Below, in pieces: positions 1-10,400 of a stretch of 64,000 nucleotides of DNA (the stretch's first letter is position 1; every line of letters starts with the position of its first letter). Source of the stretch: Quercus robur (lineage: Eukaryota; Streptophyta; Magnoliopsida; Fagales; Fagaceae); the NCBI RefSeq assembly GCF_932294415.1, contig NC_065544.1, positions 38,124,310 through 38,188,309 on the forward strand. The letters are read 5' to 3'. The position numbers and the translations under genes were made by a program. The notes beneath the pieces are model-generated. The model made no database searches, was not told where the DNA came from, and worked only from the letters and a program-made list of their open reading frames with translations.

Positions 1-1260
1 ACTCAAGTTATCATAGAAAAGGAGCATACACAAGTCCATAGGATGACTATCCAAAAGCACAAAATCCTGGCTTGAAGTTGTACCTCTTCTGGCCAAAGTA
101 TCTGCACACTTATTTGCTTCACATAAGCAATGACTCATTTTCACTTGAGGGTTCCAATTCAAATGCTCTAAACGTTCTTTTGAGACCTTATATTGTCCAA
201 CAAGAGTGTCTTGCCTGCTTCTTTTGGTTTGGTTTGGTTTGGGAAAGGATCGTGGAAGTTTCGAAATAAATGAAAAGATAATTTACTTTCATTAAGTGAT
301 TTATTAGATAATAAAAAACAGAGGATCTTGAAGACTATTTGAAATTCAGAAGAACTACGCAAGGGAGCCACTGAACAATTGGAAAAAGCCCAGGTACCTT
401 GCTTTTGGTACTCTCAAGAAACAAATCGCTCTCCAGCCGGGGAAGAGTTTGCTATACTCCCGATCTACTTTTCAACATAAAAGTTCTCGAGCTAGATTAG
501 AAGATTAGTATATGAATTCCTTGGTTACTTTCTTTCCAAAGCCTCGCATGAGCAAGCCAAGCTACTTATGCCAAACAGCTAACTTCGAGTTTCTATTGAG
601 TGATGGAGTCCTTTTGATTGAATATGATAGCTAAATTGGCATAGGGCATTCGAAACTTTAAACAAAGGTGCTATTGAGATATTAGGCCCTTACGGTATCT
701 CGTACACATCTCGATGATTGGCCGAGTGAATAAGTCAACTTCAAAGTGGATTTATTGTGTGAGGAGTGCGTTATAACCCGTGGCTGCTTGCTTGGTGGGG
801 GTGGCTCCTCCATTATGGGTAAATTGGAAACCCAACTCTACGAACCTGAGGAAAGGCTGCACAGCAATAGTTGAGGCGTTAAGACTAGAGCTTTTTGTAG
901 TGATAGTAGGAATGCAAGTGAATGAATCTCATCCCCTAGCGAGTGAAATGCTTACGCCCCCTTTAGAGATAGGGGCTTTCTACTTCAGGAATAGGTATAA
1001 AGAAATTCCTTTAGATAACTTTCTAATTTTTAAGAAATAATTATTTCTATAATCTAATCTTTTATTTAATTATATATTTTTTATATTAATAATTATATAG
1101 TAATAAAAAATTATCATTAAGAATAAATAATTAAAATAAATATATAAATAAGTAGAGAGAATGGACTTGATTCACCTTTGCCTAGAAGGCATTCGGCAAG
1201 AACAAGAGCAAGAATTTCCACGTCCAGTAGTGAGGTGTTTTTCGAATTTAGCTGATGAGA
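1..1260. other. spacer without a recognisable gene
   Basis: No gene is recognised. The stretch up to about 1040 has a more balanced base composition than the AT-rich DNA after it. Its phrasing reminds me of plant organellar spacer, possibly an old mitochondrial insertion, but I cannot match it to a named gene. An 86-codon open frame at 780-1040 has no recognisable domain. From about 1030 to 1160 the sequence becomes very AT-rich. Confidence 0.3.
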
Positions 1261-1309
1261 GTCCTACAATCCTTTTTTTTTTTTGGTAGAAAAGGAATAT
1301 ATATTAAAA

Positions 1310-1987
1310 CTAACCAGCAACCAAAATATCAGGACAAAGCCTGTTTACAGACCGGCCACAAACATTAGCCTCCAAAATAGTAAGAATGTCCACAAGTGGA
1401 CTAGAAAAAAAAAAAGAAAAATCATTCTCAAGGGTTGTGCCTAGCTTAGCTAAGAAGTTCGCACATCTATTGGCTTCTCTGTAGACATGCCTAACTCTTG
1501 CTTGGGGAATCTGAGTAACTAAGTGCTTGCAGTCTTCCATAATAGAGGATATGATAGTATTCGTGCAGCTTTGGGAATTGAAGGCATCCACCACGGCTTT
1601 TGCATCCAACTCAATACAGACAGCTTGGGCTTGAATTTGTAGACAAAGAAGAAGGCCGTCCCGGAGAGCCTATAGCTCCGCCAAAAAGCTGGTAGCAGTG
1701 CCGATCTTCCTTGCAAATCCAATTATCCACTTGCCATTACCATCTCTGATTAAACCACCTCCATCAGCCAGCCCAGAGATTCCTGTTGCCGACCCATCCA
1801 TGTTAAGAGTCAACCAACCATTCCTCGGCTTCTCCCATTTTATACCCTTCAAGATCATCCTTTTAGTGGCTAGATGATTGCAAGCACAAAAACCAAACTC
1901 CAATGCACGGTCCAAGATTACTTTAGCCAGATTCGGATTAAGAGTTTTATTCCTAAACACATGTTGGTTCCTATCTATCCAAATCAT
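1310..1987 (-). pseudogene. LINE RNase H domain, frameshifted
   Basis: Two overlapping frames make up an RNase H-like domain. The N-terminal part (1670-1987) has WLTLNMDGSATG, with the first catalytic Asp, and GGGLIRDGNGKW. The C-terminal part (1310-1609) has MDAKAVVDAF and HVYREANRCANFLAKLG, typical of the LINE-encoded plant RNase H. At least one frame change separates them. The poly-A tail follows within about 40 bases. Confidence 0.82.
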
Positions 1988-2104
1988 CTAAATAGCAAAA
2001 AGATAAACCTGGAACCAAGGAACGTGACTTGAGCTGTGATGTTGATCTGATTTAGCATTCGAACTAAGCCATTCCTGCAAATTATGGTTAGAAAAGAAAG
2101 AGTC

Positions 2105-3016
2105 TCAAGTCTGTCTACCCAGCTGCAACCATATCCTCTTGCTTACAGGGCAGTCACGCAAGGCATGAAGGATGGACTCTGCTTCTGTATGGCAACGAGG
2201 GCAAACAGCCTCAACCTGAACTCCTCTAGCCATCAAACAATGATTCACTCCAATACTATTATGCATAAACTTCCATAAAAAAGCTTGAATTCTCGGCATG
2301 GTCTTTAATTTCCAGATCCAATTACCTTTGAAAGGAGCATCCCCTCTGGAATCAATGGTTAGAAGATAAGCACTCTTGAGATCAAAACCTCCTCTCGGCA
2401 AGAATTTCCATGCTAATTTGTCCTCCACTCTGGTAATTAGAGGAATGGGCGTAGCTTTAAGCTCATCAATGATCTCATAAGGAAGAACCATCTGCAGAAT
2501 ATTCCAATTCCAGATGCCTGCACTGTCTACAACATCCTTGAATTTTAGCTTCGAAGATACCCAAGTCAATGGACCATGAATAGTATTCCACAATTGACCA
2601 AGAGTAGACCAACTATCATTCCAAAAATCAAGCTTGCTTTCAGTGCCAGGCAGCCATCTAATTCCCTTCCTAAAAGTCTCTTCACCTTTCTTTAAGCTTT
2701 TCCAAATTCTGGAACTTGGCAGGCTTCTAGCATTTTTGGAACTTAATCTTTGGTGATTGCAGTATTTATGCCTAAGAACTTTAGCCCAAGGAGCTTTAGT
2801 CTCAGAATGAAATCTCCAATTCAATTTTGTCAAGAGATCCATATTCCTTCCTTTTGCCGTTTGTAGACCCAAGCCCCCTTCTTCCTTTGGTTTGGTTACC
2901 TTCTGCCACCCTACCCAGTGCATTTTCCCCTTGCTCTCATTTGAACCCCATAAGAAGTTTCTGTTCACCCTATCAATGCCTTCCAAGACTCTTGTAGGCA
3001 GCTGGTTGCTTTGCAT
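2105..3016 (-). pseudogene. LINE RT thumb and zinc-binding RVT domain
   Basis: This 303-codon frame continues the LINE after the palm domain. It begins with the plant-LINE segment around FLWGSNESKGKMHWVGW, continues with GGLGLQ, and ends with a zf-RVT module in which CPRCHTEAESILHALRDC supplies the Cys/His ligands. It is uninterrupted over its length, so decay is uneven along the element. Confidence 0.85.
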
Positions 3017-3037
3017 AACGTAGGTTGAAATAGCTGA

Positions 3038-4635
3038 TTAAGATGCTTGAACTAGAACCACCCTTCCGGCCATAGATAGTAGATTAGCCTTCCACCTCGC
3101 CAACTTGCTCTTCACTCTATCTAAAACAAAGTTGAAATCTTGACTGCTGTTTCCTTTGTGCTTAATAGGAAAGCCTAAGTATTTCCCCAAACACTCTGTC
3201 TGTTGGAAGCCAAGGGTATCACTAAGGGCTTCTTTGTCACTAGAGTCGATATTTGGAGAGAAATAGACCCTAGACTTGGCTTCACTCACTGACTGCCCGG
3301 ATAGATTGCAAAAGTTGTCAAGCACTTCACTAATGGCTACACAATTCTCAGCATTGGCCTTAGCAAAAAGCATTAAGTCATCCGCAAAGAACAAATGAGA
3401 GAAAAAGGGGCCGCTCCTAGAAGCTTTTACCGGACACCAAACTTTAGCTTCACATTTTTCTTGAATAAGCTGGCCCAATAGCTCCTTGCAGAGGATGAAT
3501 ATATAAGGGGACAAAGGATCCCCCTGCCTTATGCCTCTGGTAGGCAAAAAAGGATCAAGGCTTCCTCCATTAAACAAAATAGAAGTAGATACTGATGATA
3601 TGCAACTCATCATAAGCTCGATCAGATTTTCCGGGAAATTGAATCTACTCAGCATACTCTTTATGAAGCTTCATTCAAGCTTGTCATAGGCCTTTTCTAA
3701 ATCAATCTTAAGCGCCATATATCCCACATTTCCCTTAGCTTTCCCCATAGTATGAATTATCTCCTGAACAACGATTGCATTATCCACCCCCCCCTTCTTC
3801 CTGGCACAAAGGCCGCTTGAGTCGGCGAAATAAGCTGATCCAGAAGCGGTTTGATTCTGCTAATTATGATTTTGGAAACAATCTTTTAGACTGAGTTACA
3901 AAGGCTAATGGGTCTGAAGTTACTAATGGATTCAGGCCCTTGATTCTTCAAAATGAGTACAATATTGGTTTTATTCAAGTAGTCCGGAACCTTTCTTTCC
4001 CTAAACACATTCTTCACTTCTTCTCTGACTGATCCTCCCACTAGGTGCCAAAACCTTTGAAAGAACCCGGCATGTAACCTATCAGGCCCAGGGGCTTTAA
4101 ACGCTTTAAGAGACCAGATAGCTGTGAATATTTCCTCATCTGTCACCATATGGCTTATGCTTTCCTTCTCAACATCTGTAAGTTTAACTTGCTAGTTTTG
4201 ATTAAGCTTTATATCTCCAGTTGCTGCCTCTTGGCTGGTGGTATAAAGCTTCATGAAACCCTCCCTGATATGAGCAGCAACTTCCCTCTCCTTAATTAAC
4301 CAGTCCCCCACTTCATTCTTAATTACAGTAATGAGATTACGCTTCCTTCGGGCAATCACGGATACATGGTAGAAAGAAGTATTCCAATCCCCTAAAACCA
4401 TCCAGTTTATTCTAGATTTAAGCGCCCACAGATCCTTTTCTTGCTCCAAAACAACATCCAACTCTTTGATAAGCTGATTCTCAAGGCTTACTAGAGATGC
4501 AGAAGGGTCCGAAGATAAAACCCTTTGAACACCATCTAATCGAGCCATGATTCTCTTCTTTTTATGAAAAATATTACCGAAGTGATTTTTATTCCACAGG
4601 GTAGCTTGTTTAGCGAAGGGGTCAATTGCTTCCAT
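3038..4635 (-). pseudogene. LINE reverse transcriptase, broken
   Basis: Three frames cover the RT in order. 4192-4635 is the linker between endonuclease and RT. 3886-4149 holds the RT start, with FKAPGPD and the NFRPISLCN motif. 3038-3655 holds the palm core, with GIRQGDPLSPYIF and the catalytic FADD box in HLFFADDLMLF. These are standard signatures of plant LINE RT. The pieces are separated by stops and frame changes, and about 230 bases between 3655 and 3886 lack a long frame although they still resemble RT. It is a dead copy. Confidence 0.88.
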
Positions 4636-4659
4636 AAGTTTCCTTGGCTGTCTCCAAGC

Positions 4660-5114
4660 CTAGTTCACAACAGAGGGAAAAGAGGGATTGGATAGCCAAA
4701 AACTCTGGAATTTAAAAGGCCTATTAAGAAACATTTGCCCCCTAGGCTTAGTTTCCATTAACACAAGGCAATGATCCGAATGGCACCTCGTGAGATGGGA
4801 TACTTGAGCATTTGGGTAGAGCAGATACCAACTAGGATTCATGAAGAACCTATCTATTCTCTCTTGAATAAGGCTACTGACCTCCCTTCTGTTAGTCCAA
4901 GTATATTTTGGCCCACTGAACCCCATGTCCACCATATTACACTTATCAAGGCACTCCTTAAAGAGAAGGGATTTGGCCATGCTAACCGGCCTTCCCCCGA
5001 ATTTATCCTCATCAATAAGGGGTTCATTAATATAATAGTTATAATCTTCAGTATCCCAACCAATGAGGCATGATATAAATCATTGTTATACTCTTCAGTA
5101 TCCCAACCAAGCAC
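4660..5114 (-). pseudogene. LINE endonuclease domain, C-terminal half (fragment)
   Basis: The frame 4660-4980 reads like the end of an L1 endonuclease (exo/endo/phosphatase fold). It has a GFSGPKYTWTNRR segment, an ERIDRFF segment and a late SDHCLVL motif, where the SDH is the conserved terminal catalytic Asp-His pair. An overlapping frame to 5114 continues the similarity weakly. Upstream catalytic residues are absent, so the domain cannot work. Confidence 0.75.
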
Positions 5115-5414
5115 TCTTGCATCAACTAGTGGACACCCCTATGGCTCAAGTAAAGCCTTTTTAACCCAAAGCCCTATGGGGTCTCAGATTAGGCTCCCTC
5201 CACTGACCCTCCCTAGATTGCCCAAAGAAGAGACATTTGTGTTGAGTTTTATACTAGCCAAATTTGGGGTTATACCTAACCTAAAATTAACTAAATAATT
5301 TGAATGCATTTTTTTTTATCTGCATAATTGAATGTATTTATAGCGTGGTGAGGATTGTTCTATCATATACGTATCGATTTGTATGTGCTAATTCAAAAGA
5401 AAAACTAATAACAA

Positions 5415-5605
5415 TGAGAAATGATATATTCACAACATTTTTACAACATTTTCACAACAAATCATAAGCGGCAGGTTGTTACTGATTGTTATTGTTAAGG
5501 CAAAAAAGTAATCTTAGTGTTAGGTTCAAATTTGAACCAGTAACAAGACTAACAACTAACCACCTATAATTTGTTGTGAAAATATTGTGGATGTAGCACT
5601 TCTCA
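5415..5605. repeat. MITE-like inverted-repeat element, about 190 bp
   Basis: The two ends are imperfect inverted repeats. The left end reads TGAGAAATG followed by CACAACATTTTCACAACAAAT, and the reverse complement of the right end reads TGAGAAGTG followed by CACAATATTTTCACAACAAAT. There is no coding capacity. Flanks are AT-rich and I could not settle the target duplication, so the superfamily is open (hAT or Mutator type are both possible). Confidence 0.65.
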
Positions 5606-5740
5606 ATAATAAATTGACATAAAAAAACATCTGGGTTGGAAACTGCACCTTGGTAAGGTACAAGGGATGCTAAAAATTAGAACCCCTTTTTGAGGATATG
5701 TAAGCATTAAATATAAAACACGTTGTGCAATGGCCAAGTC

Positions 5741-5812
5741 TCCGTTGTAGTCTAGTTGGTTAGGATGCTCGGCTCTCACCCGAGTGACCCGGGTTCAAGT
5801 CCCGGCAACGGA
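5741..5812 (+). tRNA. trnE-CUC: tRNA-Glu (anticodon CTC)
   Basis: The 72-nt sequence folds as a full cloverleaf. The acceptor stem is TCCGTTG paired with CAACGGA. The anticodon stem is CTCGG paired with CCGAG around the loop CTCTCAC, so the anticodon is CTC (reads GAG, Glu). The T arm has the standard GGTTCAAGTCC box B. No intron is present and CCA is not encoded, as expected for a nuclear tRNA gene. Confidence 0.95.
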
Positions 5813-5817
5813 AATAG

Positions 5818-5823
5818 TTTTTT
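5818..5823 (+). terminator. RNA polymerase III terminator of the tRNA-Glu gene
   Basis: A run of six T residues begins six bases after the 3' end of the tRNA, the usual Pol III stop signal. Confidence 0.85.
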
Positions 5824-7413
5824 AACTCTTCCACTATGAAACCTCTTTGTAACATTGACATCCTTTTTGTTTCTCTAAAAAAAAAAACATTGACATCATT
5901 TTTAGCCCAGCTCACGCTAGCATAAAGCCGAAAATATAGCAAAATGAGATTTTATGCAAAAATTATTATTATTATTATTTTTGCATTTTTTTAGCTAAAA
6001 GAGAGTGGATAGTGATTGTTATAAGTAAAGAAAGAATGTAAGCTCATGTAGAGTAGTATAAAGCCTAAAATATAGTTAATAAAGCCCAAAAATCACGTAT
6101 ATCATATTATGAATTGGTCATGCAAAATGAGATTTTGCTATCGTATATGTGCAAATATACAAGTCAATGAAGCTTCTGCAAAACAATTTTGGGTAAATTA
6201 CAAAGTTGGTCATATCATTTATATCATATCCGTTATTTTTTTTTTTTCCATACCACATTAGCTAACACCTGCAACACCACGTCAGATTTTTATTTTTTTA
6301 TTTTTTAAATCAAATCAAATTTAAAAATGAGGCATGTGAGATCCCACCAACCAAACACTATATATTTTTTCTTTTTCTTTTTTTGCATCACCTCCTTTTT
6401 CATAGCTTAATCAGGCCCATCAAAAGCCTACCATGGATACTGACTCTAATATAGCCATACTTAGAATAATCGCTGCCACAAATACTAATGTTGCTTTTAT
6501 TAGATTTGTTTGTAGCCCAGGCAGATCAAACTCTTCTTTTTCCAATAGTTGACGTAAGGAATAATTGAGTGGTTTTCCACACAATCAAATGGGCTTGGCA
6601 GATGCTGTAGTACAAAGCTTGTTCACACTTCACATACATATCCTAGTATTTTGAACAAGTTTTCCTTGATCCGCCGCTCCGGTACAGCAAACCACCAAAT
6701 GGAGAACCCAATCCATAAGCAAGTTACAAGAACAAATCTTAGGTCCTGGAGATTTGTTTTGTGGTGTAAGCTTTCCATGGTCCAATTGAACAGATAATGT
6801 TGCGATTGCTTCTTGCCTTCCTAAACAATTTTTTCTCGACCCACACTTTTTTAAATCTCACCCAAAGCAGTCGTTGACTCTTGAATCCATGATTAGCGAT
6901 TTTGGGCAAGCAGGTCTCTCTCTCTTCTGGCGGCATTGGTATCTCAGTTTTTTCTTTTTATTAAAATCTGGCATGGCCGTACAATTGGCCGCTAATATGG
7001 CATGAGAAATAATTTTTTATTCTTCTGTTTCACACGTCAACTTTTTCCATTAAAAGGTTAAAGACTAAATTAAAATATGGTCTAAAGCTTTTAATCTCAA
7101 TGCATTCTGTTTGACATTAGACTAAAAATCGGAGTTTGAGAACAAATTCACAAAATTTGCAGATATTTGAAATATAAATCATGACCAAAAAAGTACATGC
7201 AACATCACTTTTACATGGTGACCAGTCTTCTAGTAAAGGATAAAGCAACCATGACTTCGTAGATGTTCTGTAGAGACTCTTTAACACTGAAATAGAGTAT
7301 GCACTAACGAAGAATTTTCTACTCGTGTTGATTTGAGTAGGGGATAAACTCTTCATTTCTTATGGCAGACATAAAAAGTTGCCTTCAACCACTAAAGATT
7401 TGACATAGATCCC
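5824..7413. other. AT-rich spacer with a possible Mutator-like terminus
   Basis: I see no host gene. At 6191 a segment begins GGGTAAATTACAAAGTTGGT, nearly identical to the left terminus of the Mutator-like insertion at 45943, so a fragment of a related element may start here. I could not find its partner end. The 65-codon minus-strand frame at 6739-6936 has no recognised domain. 7117-7413 is probably 3' untranslated or flanking sequence of the DJ-1 gene. Confidence 0.4.
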
Positions 7414-10400
7414 CTAACTCCTTGGATACTCAAAAACAAGACCTTCTGCAACACTTCTTGCTCTTCCATAACCAAAAAGCTTGCCTACAATAGTCAAAGC
7501 AAAATCTACTACTGTAGCAAGTCCCCTGCTTGTAATCAGTTTACCGTCAATGACCACTTTGGCACCATCCACTACTTTTGTAAGCGTGTCTACGACAGAT
7601 GGATGGGCAGTAGCTCTTTTATCCTGTATCTTGGCAGAGGAATGGCAAGCTTTAACATATGAAGGTTCAAAGCAGGATGATAACAATTGGTTTTGAATTA
7701 CCTTCAGTAAACCCTGTCTTTGCAGGACTGTGGGTGAAGAGCAGACTGCTCCATATATTCTTCCAGCTGAATCTTGTTCTTTGATCAGCTTCTTGAGAAT
7801 CTTAGATTTGTGTATCCGCTCAGCCCCGGCAGTTCCTCCCTGAAATTTTACAACGGAAAAATCTTAATGGGTGTAGTGTGGAAAAGAAACAATATTATTT
7901 TTAAGAGTATATCATGCATAAAGAGTGAATTCTGACAACAAAGCATGGGTCAATAATAAGCAGAATAAAAACACTAAAATTTAAAAGAGACAAGGGGGTG
8001 ATGGATGGGAAAAGGTGCATCATGTCAAAAGAAAAAAGAGAGGGAAAAATATACAAAAAATCTTATGCATACTGCATCTTGGGAAATGGAGCATACAGCC
8101 AACCAAATATAGAAGAGAAAATGAAGTAGCAAGAATGAACCAAGTACCAATACGTTAACTTCAACATGGAGAATTATAATGAAGCCTGTGCTGACTCAAC
8201 CAATTAATACAAAGAACTTCTAAGACTTCATATTTCATTTGATCTTGGCCACACAAAGATATAATCTATCTGACCAATACCGATTCTGAAGTGAAAATTC
8301 AAGATATTTAAAAAAAAAAAAAAAAAAACTACTATTAAGAAAGGAGCAAGAATGCTGCTTGTATTATCCAAAAGAGATGCTTGTTTATCTTACTGGAAGA
8401 ATGATTATATCATATATTGACTCAGCAGCATCGCCGATTAACTTGTCAGCAACAATTTTTGTGCCTTGAGATGCCAAAATTTGCACAGATTTTTCAAGTG
8501 AAGCAATGATGACATCAACTTTTGCTCGCCGTAGAATATCTGCAATAGTTACTACTTCAATTGCTTCAGAGCCATTTGCAACTGGAATGAGGACCTGCAT
8601 AACCATGAGTGATGAGAAAATATCCTACACACACACAATGAAAAAACATCCATAGGCGTTGGATGAACCTACATCAAGGGTGCAGGTATGCGTCAGTACA
8701 TGTCAAGTGTAGATAAAACTTGTATCTAAACATATGCTACATAGCATGTAAAACATGAAGGGCAAGCAAAAGAACAAACAATGTGATAAAAAAAACTTTC
8801 AAGTCATGGCAATCAGTCTCAACCCTTATGTGCCCATCTTATTCAGCTAACAGATACAACGAGGAAAGCAACTCCTTAGCAGCATACTTATATGATTAAA
8901 AAAAAAAAAAACCTATTGAAGTTTTCTGGGGTAAGAACCATAATGGAAAGATAATAATTCTGTGTTGAAAATTTCTTCCCTAATCACAGATCTGTTGCTA
9001 ACCATTCCTTTAAAGAGGGACACGAGGATTGTAACTTACTAGTGCTGTTAATAGTTGAGAGTTCAGACTACAAAGTACCCATTGACTGCAATTATCAAAT
9101 GACTTACTGCTTTCCCATAAAAGGTTTTTGAATTATCTCTAGAAATACTTTATGCCAAGAAATGATCATTTGGAGGTTAACAATGGCAAGGAAATGATAA
9201 ATAAGAACTATAAGCAGAATTTAAGTATCTCCTTTTGTTCATCCATAAAAGAAAGGGACATTATCTATTAGAATATAGAAGAATCAATGCAGTAGTAGGA
9301 GGTAGAAGAGTAGTAGTAAATAAATAAATAAAATTCATTAAACAAGTTGCACATCTGAACACAAAAGGCTTTCTCAATTAAGGAAAAAGAGAAGCAACTT
9401 ACACGAGGGGTGTGGTCAACAGACCATTCAACTTTGTTGAACTCTTCCTTTGTTAGATTATCATCAGCAGAAGACACCAACTAATATAACAGAACCAGAG
9501 TGTTAGCTCAAGCAAATTAGGCAAAATATATAAGACAAACTCTGATGAGAGTGAAATGATAAATTTGTTATTCAACTACAAAGAAAAGAATGACATATTT
9601 AGTTTTGGGATATCAGAAGTGCGGGGACTCAGCACATTCACCACTTTGCCTTCTTTTTACCTGTGTCTTGAATATACTTTACATCAAGATTTAGAATTTT
9701 GTGCGTGAGTGTGTGTGTTACTTTAAAAACAAAAAAAAACTATAACGTGTTGAACATCTCTCTCTTTACTATCAACAATAATGAGCCCATCAACCTTCAA
9801 CGGTTTTGATGGAAAGAGGCCTTTGCAATTGTTTGATTTCTGTAGAATATCACCTTTTTCCTTACTAGTGTTATTAATGGGTATCTAAAATACTCCTTAT
9901 TGTCCATTTTTCATTATGCTTTTGTTACTATGCATTTTCCATTTTGACCAAGCCATAAACAATCTTAGTGCAAGTTTGGAGCAGTGGCAGAAGAGAGGGG
10001 AGAGTGGATAGAACATACTCCCTCTTCTCCCCCTATCCAAACTAGGGTTAGCACCACAGAGACACCCTAGTTGAATTCTTTTATGCTTCTGATCCATATT
10101 TTAGAATCCAAAAAATTTTAAAAATGCAAGTATCTTGAACCTCAATTAAGCCAAGCGTCTGAAAAAGGGACACCTTCAACCTCTATAGTACTTATCCTTT
10201 GGTATGCTAATTTACAGTATAAATATATACTTTAATCAAATGAGATCTGGTACATTGCATAATGTATTCAAATCCTGCTAGACTCTCTCTCAAGCAAAAA
10301 TTGCTCTTTTATTTTTTATACTATTGATTTCCATCTATATGAATCTACCTTCACCACTTCAGCAGATTGTATCAGAGAGAAAGATTGCATCAATTGCATG

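Larger units (their letters stand above)
1271..5114 (-). mobile_element. degenerate L1-type LINE, 5'-truncated
   Basis: This is a non-LTR retrotransposon read on the minus strand. Its order is the C-terminal half of an AP-type endonuclease (about 4660-5114), reverse transcriptase (about 3038-4635), a zinc-binding RVT domain (2105-3016) and RNase H (about 1310-1987). A poly-A tail appears as the T run at 1272-1285. The RNase H domain after the RT is typical of many plant L1 elements. The frame is broken into at least six pieces by stops and shifts, and the N-terminal endonuclease and any ORF1 are missing, so it is an old, immobile copy. I did not find clear target-site duplications. Plant L1 family membership rests on domain order and motifs. 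Confidence 0.9.

Noticed and set aside
780-1040. 86-codon plus-strand frame
   Set aside because: No recognisable domain, no start context or intron signals, and it sits in a spacer of uncertain origin.
5760-5942. Minus-strand 60-codon frame containing CRDLNPGHSGESRAS
   Set aside because: It is the reverse of the tRNA-Glu gene, a well-known false peptide from tRNA loci.
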